Shown in pieces: positions 7,663-16,584 of a stretch of 62,724 nucleotides of DNA. A program made the position numbers and the translations under genes. Within the stretch, counting starts at the first letter, position 1, and the number at the start of each line of letters is the position of its first letter. The notes below the pieces were generated by a model. The model was not told the DNA's origin. It ran no database searches and worked only from the letters and a program-made list of their open reading frames with translations. Source of the DNA: UBA6136 sp044351045 (lineage in GTDB: Bacteria > Pseudomonadota > Gammaproteobacteria > Methylococcales > Methylococcaceae); NCBI GenBank assembly GCA_044351045.1, contig JBILGM010000012.1, positions 1-62,724 on the forward strand, written 5' to 3'.

Positions 7663-9585
7663 ATGAAAGACATGACGAAGAATATCCTCCTGTGGGTCGT
7701 CATCGCATTTGCGCTGTTGTCGATGTTCAATTATTTCAGCCCTAAAACCAAGGTTGATACGGCGATGACCTACACGAACTTCATCGCTGCGATTAATCAA
7801 GGGACGATCCGGCAAGTCAATATGGACGGGGATACCATCAGTGGCATGATGACTGATGGTGACCGTTTCACCACTTACAACCCAGGTGATCCCCACTTGG
7901 TGGATGATCTTCTCAAGAATCATGTCGACATCAAGGTTGTCCCCCCGGAGCGACCTTCCTTCCTGACTCAATTGCTGATGGCAACTTTCCCGATGCTGTT
8001 GCTTATCGGGGTGTGGATCTACTTCATGCGGCGCATGCAGGGTGGTGCCGGCGGTGGCGCCATGAACTTCGGAAAAAGCAAGGCCAAGCTTATCGAAGAG
8101 GATAAGGTCAAGGTTACTTTCAGTGACGTAGCGGGATGTGACGAAGCCAAGGAAGAAGTGCAGGAAATGGTTGACTTCCTTCGTGACCCCAGCAAATTTC
8201 AAAAATTGGGCGGCATGATTCCGAGAGGCGCCCTGATGGTAGGACCGCCCGGTACTGGTAAAACTCTGCTAGCGCGAGCCATTGCCGGAGAAGCCAAAGT
8301 CCCGTTCTTCTCGATTTCCGGTTCAGACTTTGTGGAAATGTTCGTGGGCGTGGGCGCCTCCCGCGTTCGCAACATGTTCGAGGAAGCCAAGAAGCGTGCA
8401 CCCTGCATCATTTTCATCGATGAAATCGATGCGGTAGGCCGCCAACGCGGGGCTGGTCTCGGCGGTGGACACGATGAACGCGAACAGACCCTGAACCAGC
8501 TGCTTGTCGAGATGGATGGTTTTAGTGGTAACGAAGGCATTATCATCATCGCTGCCACCAACCGCGCTGACGTACTGGATAAGGCACTGCTTCGCCCAGG
8601 TCGCTTCGACCGTCAGGTGGTGGTTGGACTGCCCGATGTACGTGGTCGTCAGCAGATTCTTGCGGTACACATGAAGCGCGTACCGGTCGCCGATGATGTA
8701 GAGCCCGAATGGCTGGCGCGCGGTACACCGGGATTCTCGGGAGCCGACCTGGCTAACTTGGTGAACGAAGCGGCATTGTTTGCAGCCCGACGCAACAAGA
8801 AACAGGTCGAGATGTACGACTTCGAGAAGGCCAAGGACAAGATCCTGATGGGTGCTGAGCGAACCTCTGCCGTGATGAGCGAAGAAGAGAAGCTGGTAAC
8901 GGCTTATCACGAAGCGGGCCATGCCATCGTGGGGAGACTGGTTCCGGAACACGACCCGGTCTATAAAGTCAGCATTATTCCGCGTGGACGGGCGCTCGGC
9001 ATCACGATGTTCCTGCCCGAAAAGGATCAGTACAGTGCCAACAAGCAGAAACTGGAGAGCCAGATCTCGAGCCTCTACGGTGGTCGTCTGGCCGAGGAGA
9101 TCATTTTCGGTGCAGAGAAAGTCACCACGGGTGCTTCCAACGATATCGAGCGTGCAACTCAATTGGCTCGCAACATGGTCACTCGCTGGGGTCTTTCCGA
9201 GCGGCTTGGACCCCTTGCTTACGGAGAGGAGCAAGGCGAGGTATTCCTCGGTCGCTCGGTCACGCAGACCAAATCGGTCTCCGAGGAAACAGCGCATCTG
9301 ATCGACGAAGAAATTCGCTCGGTGATCGATCGCAACTACGAACGAGCCGATCGATTGTTACGTGAAAATCTCGATAAGATGCACCTGATGGCCGAAGCTC
9401 TCATGAAGTATGAAACTATCGACCGCCATCAGATCGATGAAATCATGCAGGGCCGTGTTCCCAGCCCGCCGAAGGACTGGACCTCCACGAAACCCTCGAG
9501 TGAGGGCAGCAGCGAAGGTGGATCGTCAGTGAAGGATAGTGTGGACATCGCACCGATTGGTACCACTGCAGCACCGTCCCACTGA
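7663..9585 (+). CDS. ftsH: ATP-dependent zinc metalloprotease FtsH
   Basis: 640 residues, normal family length. Two membrane segments (about 8-24 and 104-123) flank a periplasmic domain. The AAA+ module has Walker A GPPGTGKT at 194-201, Walker B IIFIDEIDAVG near 250, and the second region of homology with ATNRADVLDKALLRPGRFDR. The M41 protease has HEAGH at 416-420. The C-terminal tail is Ser-rich. The hexamer in the inner membrane degrades misfolded membrane proteins and regulators, and in E. coli it controls LpxC and so LPS synthesis. Here it is not next to rrmJ or folP, its usual neighbours in many gammaproteobacteria. A strong terminator follows, so it is probably transcribed alone. Confidence 0.98.
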   Translation: MKDMTKNILLWVVIAFALLSMFNYFSPKTKVDTAMTYTNFIAAINQGTIRQVNMDGDTISGMMTDGDRFTTYNPGDPHLVDDLLKNHVDIKVVPPERPSFLTQLLMATFPMLLLIGVWIYFMRRMQGGAGGGAMNFGKSKAKLIEEDKVKVTFSDVAGCDEAKEEVQEMVDFLRDPSKFQKLGGMIPRGALMVGPPGTGKTLLARAIAGEAKVPFFSISGSDFVEMFVGVGASRVRNMFEEAKKRAPCIIFIDEIDAVGRQRGAGLGGGHDEREQTLNQLLVEMDGFSGNEGIIIIAATNRADVLDKALLRPGRFDRQVVVGLPDVRGRQQILAVHMKRVPVADDVEPEWLARGTPGFSGADLANLVNEAALFAARRNKKQVEMYDFEKAKDKILMGAERTSAVMSEEEKLVTAYHEAGHAIVGRLVPEHDPVYKVSIIPRGRALGITMFLPEKDQYSANKQKLESQISSLYGGRLAEEIIFGAEKVTTGASNDIERATQLARNMVTRWGLSERLGPLAYGEEQGEVFLGRSVTQTKSVSEETAHLIDEEIRSVIDRNYERADRLLRENLDKMHLMAEALMKYETIDRHQIDEIMQGRVPSPPKDWTSTKPSSEGSSEGGSSVKDSVDIAPIGTTAAPSH

Positions 9586-9599
9586 GCATAGCAATCCAG

Positions 9600-9642
9600 C
9601 GGCCCGCCGGGGTGACTCCAGTCATCCGGCGGGCCGTTTTTT
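9600..9642 (+). terminator. Rho-independent terminator after ftsH
   Basis: An 11-bp perfect stem (CGGCCCGCCGG with CCGGCGGGCCG), an inner TGACT/AGTCA stem, then six T bases at 9637-9642. Confidence 0.93.
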
Positions 9643-9720
9643 CGTCCGCCGCAAATGGGTTGCATCCTTCCCGTATCGGGACCGGTTAAAATAAACTTTC
9701 TGTCACCACCTGAACCCCTC

Positions 9721-10191
9721 ATGCTCAAACCCACGCCCTCGCCCGCCGGTAACGACCTCATTCAAGAAGAGGCTTTGGCCGTGGCACGCAGCATACAGAA
9801 ACCGGGCCAAACGAAGGAACAGACCCGCCTGATCGCTCAGGGCATTGCCAAGGGTATCGAGCTATACAAGCGACAGCAGGCCGCAAAATCGCGGGAGCGG
9901 GATAAGCTGCGCAAGCGTCAGCAAAGGGAGAAGCTATCCCCGCTGAAGGAAGCCGACGACACCGACGATTCATCGGTGGAAAGAGATTATCTTGCGACTG
10001 CCGGGGCGGTAATGTGGGTATCCGGAGTCGCTTTCCTGGTCATGGCTTTGTTCCATTTCGCTCGATGGTGGGCAGCGTGGGAGCTATCGGTGGGTGGGTG
10101 GTCAATCCCTGCCTGGGGTTCCCTGGTGGCCAGCCTGGTGCTAGGCCTTCTGGCGCTTGGCTCTTTCTTTACCGCCCTTCGTCTTAACTGA
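9721..10191 (+). CDS. DUF2956 family protein
   Basis: 156 residues from the ATG at 9721. Residues 10-80 match the DUF2956 pattern: EEALAVARSIQKPGQTKEQT, then LIAQGIAKGIELYKRQQAAK and a Lys/Arg-rich stretch that should be helical. Two membrane segments follow near 100-120 and 132-152. DUF2956 has no known function. An upstream GTG/TTG start would run into the region just behind the ftsH terminator, so the ATG was preferred. It is followed 18 nt later by the lipocalin gene and may be co-transcribed with it. Confidence 0.75.
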   Translation: MLKPTPSPAGNDLIQEEALAVARSIQKPGQTKEQTRLIAQGIAKGIELYKRQQAAKSRERDKLRKRQQREKLSPLKEADDTDDSSVERDYLATAGAVMWVSGVAFLVMALFHFARWWAAWELSVGGWSIPAWGSLVASLVLGLLALGSFFTALRLN

Positions 10192-10209
10192 TTCACTGGA
10201 ATTCAAGCA

Positions 10210-10779
10210 ATGAAAATACTCTCCGGCATCATTCTGGTCTTTCTGATCGCCAGCGCGTCCTATCTCATGTTCGGCAAACTCGGTATTCCGGAGGGAATGA
10301 CCGCGGTCAAGGGTTTCGATATCAACCGCTTTACCGGCACCTGGTACGAAATCGCCCGGCTTGATCACGGTTTCGAAAAAGGTATGAGTCATGTCTCTGC
10401 GGAATACAGCATGAACCCAGATGGTTCGCTGAAGGTTATCAACAAGGGTTTCGACACCAAGAACCGCACCTGGCAAGCGTCAGAAGCCAAAGCCGGATTT
10501 ATCGAGTCGCCTGATATAGGCCGCCTGAAAGTCTCATTTTTTGGTCCTTTCTACGGGAGTTACAACATCATTGATCTGGATGAAAAAAACTACTCCTACG
10601 CCATGATTACCGGCCCCAGCACCCGTTTCTTCTGGATTCTCGCGCGCGACAAGACCCTGGATAACGAAGTCATGCAGCGCCTGGTCAAGAAGGCTATCGA
10701 CTTGGGATTCAAACTGGACAAACTGGTCTATGTGGATCAGAAGGATGAAACCGTGCCGGCCCAGCCCGGAAAACCATGA
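10210..10779 (+). CDS. Lipocalin family protein (Blc-like)
   Basis: 189 residues. A membrane anchor or signal segment at 4-22 precedes the lipocalin fold. The first structurally conserved region GTWYEIARLDHGFEKG lies near 39-54, and later conserved pieces include LKVSFFGPFYGSYNIIDLD and ILARDKTLD. There is no lipobox Cys, unlike E. coli Blc, so the protein is probably held by its N-terminal helix or released. Bacterial lipocalins bind lipids or lysophospholipids and are tied to envelope stress. It faces lnt. Confidence 0.88.
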   Translation: MKILSGIILVFLIASASYLMFGKLGIPEGMTAVKGFDINRFTGTWYEIARLDHGFEKGMSHVSAEYSMNPDGSLKVINKGFDTKNRTWQASEAKAGFIESPDIGRLKVSFFGPFYGSYNIIDLDEKNYSYAMITGPSTRFFWILARDKTLDNEVMQRLVKKAIDLGFKLDKLVYVDQKDETVPAQPGKP

Positions 10780-10839
10780 GCATTTTATGGAGTGATTTCA
10801 CCGACATCGTGTCGGCGGATCACCTCTCACAGGCGAGAA

Positions 10840-12408
10840 TTAACTTGATTCGATTTTTGACTGCCTGGCGCCACGAAGCAGCAACCAGGCCAAGCCTCCC
10901 CAAAGCATGACTGGCAAGAGCCAATACGCGCTCTGATAAAAAGTCACGGGGGGGTTCTTCAAATAAGGTACCGCATAGACGCCGGCCCACTCCTCATGCA
11001 GCGGGGATTGTTCCAGAACGTCGCCGTTCGCCAAGCCCACTGTGGAGATGCCCGTATTGGTAGCCCTGAGCACCGGCCTACGAAATTCCACCCCACGCGC
11101 CAGCGTCATGTACATGTGTTGCCAAGGTTCCTGCCATTTTCCATACCAGGAATCGTTGGTCGTGTTGACGATGAACTGGGCCCCGAGATCGGAGAGTGAC
11201 CGCGTGAACCAGGGGAACAGACTCTCGTAGCAAATCTGCGGGCCCATGCGGAAACCATTCATCTCCAGCAAGGTTGTGGGCCCCTGCCCACGAGCGAACT
11301 GCCCAGTTGGCGGAAGCCACGCGCGAATTTGTGGAAACCATTGTTCACCCGGAATATATTCGCCAAAAGCCAGCAAAATGGTCTTGCTGTAGTGAGGCGG
11401 CACAATGTCGCCCTCGCCATTAAGGGCAAACAAGGAATTGGTGACCAAACCGGTACTCGGATCGACACTATAGGACCCAGTCACCAATGGCAATTGCCTC
11501 GCCTTGAGAAACGCCCGCAACTGCTCGGTATAGGCATTCGGGTTGAGCCCCTCGCCCATCAGCGCGGGGAAAGCCGTCTCCGGCCATAGCGCAAAATCGA
11601 TGACTTGAGTACTGCTCTTTACCGCCGTATCAGTCACCCGCATGAAGGTTTTGAGTATCCCCTCCTGATAGCCCTGCCCCAACTCGGCGGCGATCTTTTC
11701 GGTGTTACCAATGTTTCCCTGTACCAGGAGAGCCTGCAACACCGCATCGGGTTTTGGCAGACGATACTTCAGCCAAAGGCCTCCCAAGTTAAGTACTACA
11801 AAGCCTGTGAGCACACCGGCCAACAATTGCCGCCCCCGGCCCTCCCGTCGGTATCGCCAGGCATAAAGCAGGGGCACATTGCAAAGCAGTGTCAGGGCAC
11901 TTAGCCCGCTGAAACCGATGATTTCGGCCCAGTGAAATACCGGCAGGCCGGCCCCGTACCAGGAGTAGCCAAAATTCCAGTCGAATAACGTCGGCGAATA
12001 AGCCTCGCATAAGGCCGTGATCAAGGCCATGAGTGAGAGGGACAGGCCCGACGTCCAGTGGAAAAGCCGCTGCCCGAGAAACCAGAGCAGGCCAGCGAGC
12101 GGCACAAAGAGATGAGCCAGTAACGCGAAAAGGCCCATCCCCAAGACGGCAATTGGCCAATCGAGATGGGCGAATTCATGCAACAGATAAGTCACCCAGT
12201 TGAAGCCGATCAGAGTGAAGACAAACGAGGTAACAAATCCACCCATCAAAACCGTCTTAAGCCGATTTTGCCGCTGCCAGAACAACCATAGAGGAACGAA
12301 GCAAAACAGCGAAGCCCAAGGCGGAAATGGGATATAGCTGGTGCCGATAAAGATGCCGGAAAGAACCGGCAACAACCACTGACTAGAAGGCATCTTGGAG
12401 GAAATCAA
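10840..12408 (-). CDS. lnt: Apolipoprotein N-acyltransferase
   Basis: 522 residues, normal length. Six to eight membrane helices fill the first half, then a carbon-nitrogen hydrolase domain from about 225 to 485. The catalytic triad is visible as Glu in WPETAFP, Lys in YSKTILLAFGEYIP and Cys in GPQICYESLFP. It transfers the third acyl chain to the N-terminal Cys of lipoproteins in the inner membrane. In many gammaproteobacteria lnt follows corC/ybeX; here it follows the alcohol dehydrogenase gene on the same strand with a gap of about 57 nt. Confidence 0.96.
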   Translation of the reverse strand: MISSKMPSSQWLLPVLSGIFIGTSYIPFPPWASLFCFVPLWLFWQRQNRLKTVLMGGFVTSFVFTLIGFNWVTYLLHEFAHLDWPIAVLGMGLFALLAHLFVPLAGLLWFLGQRLFHWTSGLSLSLMALITALCEAYSPTLFDWNFGYSWYGAGLPVFHWAEIIGFSGLSALTLLCNVPLLYAWRYRREGRGRQLLAGVLTGFVVLNLGGLWLKYRLPKPDAVLQALLVQGNIGNTEKIAAELGQGYQEGILKTFMRVTDTAVKSSTQVIDFALWPETAFPALMGEGLNPNAYTEQLRAFLKARQLPLVTGSYSVDPSTGLVTNSLFALNGEGDIVPPHYSKTILLAFGEYIPGEQWFPQIRAWLPPTGQFARGQGPTTLLEMNGFRMGPQICYESLFPWFTRSLSDLGAQFIVNTTNDSWYGKWQEPWQHMYMTLARGVEFRRPVLRATNTGISTVGLANGDVLEQSPLHEEWAGVYAVPYLKNPPVTFYQSAYWLLPVMLWGGLAWLLLRGARQSKIESS

Positions 12409-12465
12409 ATTTTAGACCGAGGCGGAGGGAACAAGCCCAAAGAGGGATGATAGACCGTGAAATGA

Positions 12466-13659
12466 TCAGTTGAGCCGCTGTCGGATAATCCGTTCGATCT
12501 CCGCATCATCCAGCACGACCGGATTCGTTTTCATACTGCTGCCACGGGAGTGATCGACGATGCGGCGAAAGTCCGAAGCCTTGACACCCAATGCTGATAG
12601 TGTCGGCAGCTGCAAACGGACCGTCCACTGCTTCAGCACCTCGACCAATCCAGCGAGAGCGTGTGTATCTTCCAATGCCGGACGATGAAGAATCAGCCGA
12701 CCCACATGAGCATACTTTTTCAAAGCGGGATGATCTGGCGCTCGGGATTGCATGGCCTCGACATTGACCTCGACTGCGGCTGCCAGCAGGGTGCCGCAAA
12801 CAACACCATGCGGAATAGGAAAGAAGGAGCCCAAGGGCTGCGCAAGCCCATGGACAGAGCCCAACCCGGTCTGCGCCAGACAAATTCCGGACATTAGCGC
12901 GGCATAGGCCATTTTTTCTCGCCCGAGAATCGCAGTAACTGGATCACCCTCGTACCAGGGCAGAAGACCTTCCACGGCAGCCTGAATGCCGGACAAGGCC
13001 AGCGCATCGGTGAGTGGATTAGAGCGGGTGGAGACAAACGCTTCGAGCAATTGCGTCAAGGCGTCCATGCCGTTGGCGGCAATCAATTGGGGCGGACAAC
13101 TGGCCAGAAGATCGGCATCAACAATCGCGTAAGTCGCCATGAGTTGCTCATCGCGAAACGATTTTTTGAAACCCTCCGCCCCGTGCCGGCTCAGGACCGC
13201 ATTTTTCGTGGCTTCCGAGCCCGTGCCCGCCGTGGTCGGCACGGCGATAAACGGCGTGGCCGGTCCTTGATAAGGCAACTCCGGACCAACACCCTCCAGA
13301 TGATCCATCACACTGTTGCCCGGCCGCAGCAATCCCGCAATAGCCTTGGCCGCATCCAGCACACTGCCGCCGCCAATCCCGATCACGACATCGACAGGCT
13401 TTTGTCTAAAAGTGGCCACCGCCGCATCGATCATTTCCGGAGATGGCTCTTCCTTGATGCTCAGCCGCTCCCAATAGCAGTGGTTTTCGGCCAAGCCTTG
13501 TTGCAGGGTTGGCCATGCTTTGGAACGGAGAAAGGCCTGCCCACCTGTTACCAACAACAGCCGCTGACCAAATCCGGCAGCAATCCCTGGCAATAGGGAG
13601 ATCCGCCCGGCCCCGAATTCGATGCGAGGCAATTGACCGATGGAAAATGGCTGAATCAT
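12466..13659 (-). CDS. Iron-containing (group III) alcohol dehydrogenase
   Basis: 397 residues. The NAD-binding half contains GIGGGSVLDAAKAIAGLL near 95-112. The metal site region reads GMDALTQLLEAFVS, GLGSVHGLAQPLG and FFPIPHGVVCG. The Asp and two of the His ligands are present, but the position that is His in FucO (DALTH) is Gln here. From memory DALTQ forms a common subgroup, so this may be a family trait and not damage. The substrate is unknown. It starts 3 nt after the ABM-domain gene, so the two are translationally linked. Confidence 0.9.
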   Translation of the reverse strand: MIQPFSIGQLPRIEFGAGRISLLPGIAAGFGQRLLLVTGGQAFLRSKAWPTLQQGLAENHCYWERLSIKEEPSPEMIDAAVATFRQKPVDVVIGIGGGSVLDAAKAIAGLLRPGNSVMDHLEGVGPELPYQGPATPFIAVPTTAGTGSEATKNAVLSRHGAEGFKKSFRDEQLMATYAIVDADLLASCPPQLIAANGMDALTQLLEAFVSTRSNPLTDALALSGIQAAVEGLLPWYEGDPVTAILGREKMAYAALMSGICLAQTGLGSVHGLAQPLGSFFPIPHGVVCGTLLAAAVEVNVEAMQSRAPDHPALKKYAHVGRLILHRPALEDTHALAGLVEVLKQWTVRLQLPTLSALGVKASDFRRIVDHSRGSSMKTNPVVLDDAEIERIIRQRLN

Positions 13660-13662
13660 GAA

Positions 13663-13959
13663 TCAGGCGCTAGGATAAAGACCCTTCATGGGCACCCCCT
13701 TGCGAGGTTCGGCCATCATCTCGGCTACCGTGTCCCGCCATTCAGCATAGTGCGGAGTCTGCTTGTGGGCCGCCGCATCTTCTGCAGTGGCATAAGCTTC
13801 ATAAAGGATAAACCGACCTTCGTCCTCAGAGTCCTGCAACACATCGAAACGTCGATTTCCGGCTTCATGCACCGATGCCCTATGGTTGGCTGCCGTCGCT
13901 TCAATGAAGGCCTGAAGACATTCCGGCTTGACGTGGACATGAACGAGGGTGACATGCAT
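13663..13959 (-). CDS. ABM-domain protein, putative quinol monooxygenase (YgiN/LsrG-like)
   Basis: 98 residues forming one antibiotic-biosynthesis-monooxygenase domain: VTLVHVHVKPECLQAFIEAT, then HRASVHEAGNRRFDVLQDSE and FILYEAYATAEDAAAHKQT, then HYAEWRDTVAEMM. Such proteins are dimeric cofactor-free oxygenases or isomerases. The start has a near-perfect AGGAGG. It sits 28 nt behind zwf and 3 nt ahead of the alcohol dehydrogenase gene. The pairing suggests clearance of a reactive aldehyde or quinone, which is inference. Confidence 0.85.
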   Translation of the reverse strand: MHVTLVHVHVKPECLQAFIEATAANHRASVHEAGNRRFDVLQDSEDEGRFILYEAYATAEDAAAHKQTPHYAEWRDTVAEMMAEPRKGVPMKGLYPSA

Positions 13960-13987
13960 GGAATACCTCCTGCGTTAATGAATGCTT

Positions 13988-15478
13988 TCAGAGCTCATTG
14001 CGCCATACCTGTTCATCCTTGTCGAACAAGCGATTGGCTTCGGGTAAGCCCCAGCTTCCGGCCGGATAGGTGTGGATGAACTCCCGTTGTTCCGCCCAAT
14101 GCTTGAGGATGGGGTCCACCACGCGCCAGGCCCATTCCACCTCGTCGAAACGAATGAAGAGGGTACGATCGCCCTCCATGATGTCGAGCAGGAGAGCTTG
14201 ATAAGCGTCCAGCTTGACCTCCCGACCATGGCGGTAGGAAGCATTCAACTGAATGGTATGCGTCTGCATGCCAAGCCCCGGCTGCTTGGAGTGGATCTCC
14301 ATATGCATGCTTTCCGAGGGCTGAAGCGACAACAGAATCCAGTTCGGCTCTAGAAATTCCAGTGGCGTCTCGCGAAACAACTGTTGCGGAGGATGGCGGA
14401 ATCGAAGTGCGATCATGGACTGCGACTTGGCCAGTCGCTTGCCGGTGCGAAGATAAAACGGCACCCCTCGCCACCGCCAGTTATCGACATAGAATTTGGC
14501 GGCCACATAGGTTTCGGTCACCGAGTTCCGCTCCACCCCCGCCTCATTCTGGTAACCCGGCACCGCAACCCCTTTGACCACACCCGGGCCGTATTGGGCC
14601 CGAAAGGCATGGGCATGCAATGCCTGCTTGGCGATGGGCCGGATGGAACGCAATACCTTGACCTTTTCGTCGCGCAAGGCATCTGCCTCCAGCGCCGGAG
14701 GTGGCTCCATCGCCACCAAAGTCAGTAATTGCAGCAGATGGTTCTGCAGCATGTCCCGCAGCGCGCCGGCCTTTTCGTAGTAATCTGCTCGGGTTGTAAT
14801 ACCCACATCCTCGGCCACGGTGATTTGCACATGATCGATGAAGTTACGGTTCCATAGCGGTTCGATCAACGTGTTGGCGAAGCGGAACACCAGCAGATTC
14901 TGCACGGATTCCTTGCCCAAATAATGATCGATGCGGAAAACCTGCTCTTCATCGAAATGCTCATGCAAGACTCGATTCAGCAAGCGCGCGCTCTCGATGT
15001 CTTCACCAAAGGGCTTTTCCACTACGATCCGATGCCGTCCACGCGGCTTGTTCAGGCCAGCCTCATCCAGGTGCGTGATGACTGTGCCGAAATCAGACGG
15101 CTTGATGGAGAGATAGAACACCGTATTGGCGCATAGATCATCGCCACAGGTGTGCTCGGCTATTTTTTTGTAAAAATCGAGATCCCGCAGGTCACCCGAC
15201 AGATAACTGAAGCGCCGGGCAAAGCGCTCGTAAGCTTTCTTGTTGAAAGCGTCACCCGCATGGGCGCGAATCGACTCGAGCAGGCTGGCCTGCCATTCCT
15301 CATCCGTCCAGGGTCGCCGTCCAAGGGCCAGCAGGGTCATCTGGCCGGGTAAGTGACCGGAGACATCGAGCCGATAAAGCGCGGGAAGCAGTTTTATCTG
15401 AGCAAGATTCCCCGTCGCACCGAAGGTCACGAAATGACATGGCTCAGGCTGATGCGGTTCCTTCTTGGACATGACCAT
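13988..15478 (-). CDS. zwf: Glucose-6-phosphate 1-dehydrogenase
   Basis: 496 residues, normal length. The nucleotide-binding start reads FVTFGATGNLAQIKLLPALY, the active-site motif is RIDHYLGKE near 180, and the family region FYLRTGKRLAKSQSMIALRF follows near 335. It makes 6-phosphogluconolactone and NADPH. Two in-frame ATGs (15478 and 15472) are possible; neither has a clear ribosome binding site. No pgl, gnd or edd gene is adjacent. It lies about 68 nt behind galE. Confidence 0.96.
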   Translation of the reverse strand: MVMSKKEPHQPEPCHFVTFGATGNLAQIKLLPALYRLDVSGHLPGQMTLLALGRRPWTDEEWQASLLESIRAHAGDAFNKKAYERFARRFSYLSGDLRDLDFYKKIAEHTCGDDLCANTVFYLSIKPSDFGTVITHLDEAGLNKPRGRHRIVVEKPFGEDIESARLLNRVLHEHFDEEQVFRIDHYLGKESVQNLLVFRFANTLIEPLWNRNFIDHVQITVAEDVGITTRADYYEKAGALRDMLQNHLLQLLTLVAMEPPPALEADALRDEKVKVLRSIRPIAKQALHAHAFRAQYGPGVVKGVAVPGYQNEAGVERNSVTETYVAAKFYVDNWRWRGVPFYLRTGKRLAKSQSMIALRFRHPPQQLFRETPLEFLEPNWILLSLQPSESMHMEIHSKQPGLGMQTHTIQLNASYRHGREVKLDAYQALLLDIMEGDRTLFIRFDEVEWAWRVVDPILKHWAEQREFIHTYPAGSWGLPEANRLFDKDEQVWRNEL

Positions 15479-15546
15479 TTTCTTGATTGATTTGGCTTAG
15501 GAAAGGAGCGGCAATACCAAAACGGGCGGGCTGAGCAGAGGCTGGA

Positions 15547-16572
15547 TCAGGGGGTGTATCCCTCGGGGTTGCGCGCCTGCCATCGCCAATGATCCCGGCA
15601 CATGGCCTGGATGTCGCGAGAGGCAGTCCAGCCCAGCCATTCTTGAGCGAAATGAGGATCGGCGTAGCAGGCGGCAATATCCCCCGGGCGTCGGCCGGCC
15701 ATTTTCACCGGTACCGCCTGACCGGAAGCAGCCTCGAACGCCTTGACCACCTCGAGCACGCTGTAACCACGTCCAGTACCCAGGTTGACCGCCTTGCAGC
15801 AGGGTTCGACCAAGGCCTCCAGAGCGCGAAGATGCCCAGCGGCCAAGTCCACCACATGAATGTAGTCACGGACTCCGGTCCCATCCGGCGTTGGATAATC
15901 ATCGCCCCAGACGTTGAGCGTCGCCCGCCGGCCCACGGCGACCTGGGCCACGAAAGGCATCAGGTTGTTGGGGATTCCCCGTGGATCTTCACCGATCAGC
16001 CCGCTTTCATGGGCGCCGACCGGATTGAAATACCGCAAGATCACAATTCTCCAGTCCGGTGATGACTGGAAAACATCCCGCAACATATCCTCGATAATCA
16101 GCTTGGAACGCCCATAGGGATTGGTGGCTGATAGCGGATGATCTTCCGTCAACGGTAACCTTAGAGGGTCGCCATAAACCGTGGCGGAAGAACTAAACAC
16201 CAGAGAACGGACCCCCGCCGCCTGCATGGCCTGAAGGAGCCGATGGGTCCCAATGACGTTGTGGTCGTAATAGTCCAGGGGCCTCTCGACCGATTCACCC
16301 ACTGCCTTGAGTCCGGCAAAGTGAATGACCGAGGTACATTGGTGCTTCCGCAGTGTTTGCTCCAGCACTGATTTATCCCGGACATCCCCCTCAACAACGG
16401 TCGCTTTCTTGCCGGTGATCTGGGCAACTCGCTCCAGCGATTGCGGATTACTGTTGGAGAAATTGTCGTAGACAACCACGTCGTGGCCGGCGGTCAACAA
16501 CTCCACACAGGCGTGTGAACCGATATAGCCGGCCCCACCTGTCACCAGGATCTTGGGTAATCGCGCGTTCAT
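15547..16572 (-). CDS. galE: UDP-glucose 4-epimerase
   Basis: 341 residues of the extended short-chain dehydrogenase type. The NAD loop GGAGYIGSHACVELL is at 12-26, catalytic Ser/Thr in FSSSATVYGD near 125, and YxxxK as YGRSK near 151. It interconverts UDP-glucose and UDP-galactose for surface glycans. The upstream 115-residue gene ends 12 nt before it, and zwf follows on the same strand. Together with galU at 20.3 kb the window covers two steps of sugar-nucleotide supply. Confidence 0.95.
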   Translation of the reverse strand: MNARLPKILVTGGAGYIGSHACVELLTAGHDVVVYDNFSNSNPQSLERVAQITGKKATVVEGDVRDKSVLEQTLRKHQCTSVIHFAGLKAVGESVERPLDYYDHNVIGTHRLLQAMQAAGVRSLVFSSSATVYGDPLRLPLTEDHPLSATNPYGRSKLIIEDMLRDVFQSSPDWRIVILRYFNPVGAHESGLIGEDPRGIPNNLMPFVAQVAVGRRATLNVWGDDYPTPDGTGVRDYIHVVDLAAGHLRALEALVEPCCKAVNLGTGRGYSVLEVVKAFEAASGQAVPVKMAGRRPGDIAACYADPHFAQEWLGWTASRDIQAMCRDHWRWQARNPEGYTP

Positions 16573-16584
16573 AGTGAAATCAGG

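Noticed and set aside
8323..9297. A 324-codon minus-strand frame opposite ftsH
   Set aside because: Shadow of ftsH with no family features or ribosome binding site.
10780..10839. Hairpin with CCGACA/TGTCGG between the lipocalin gene and lnt as a terminator
   Set aside because: The stem is short and no T run follows on either strand, so it was not listed.
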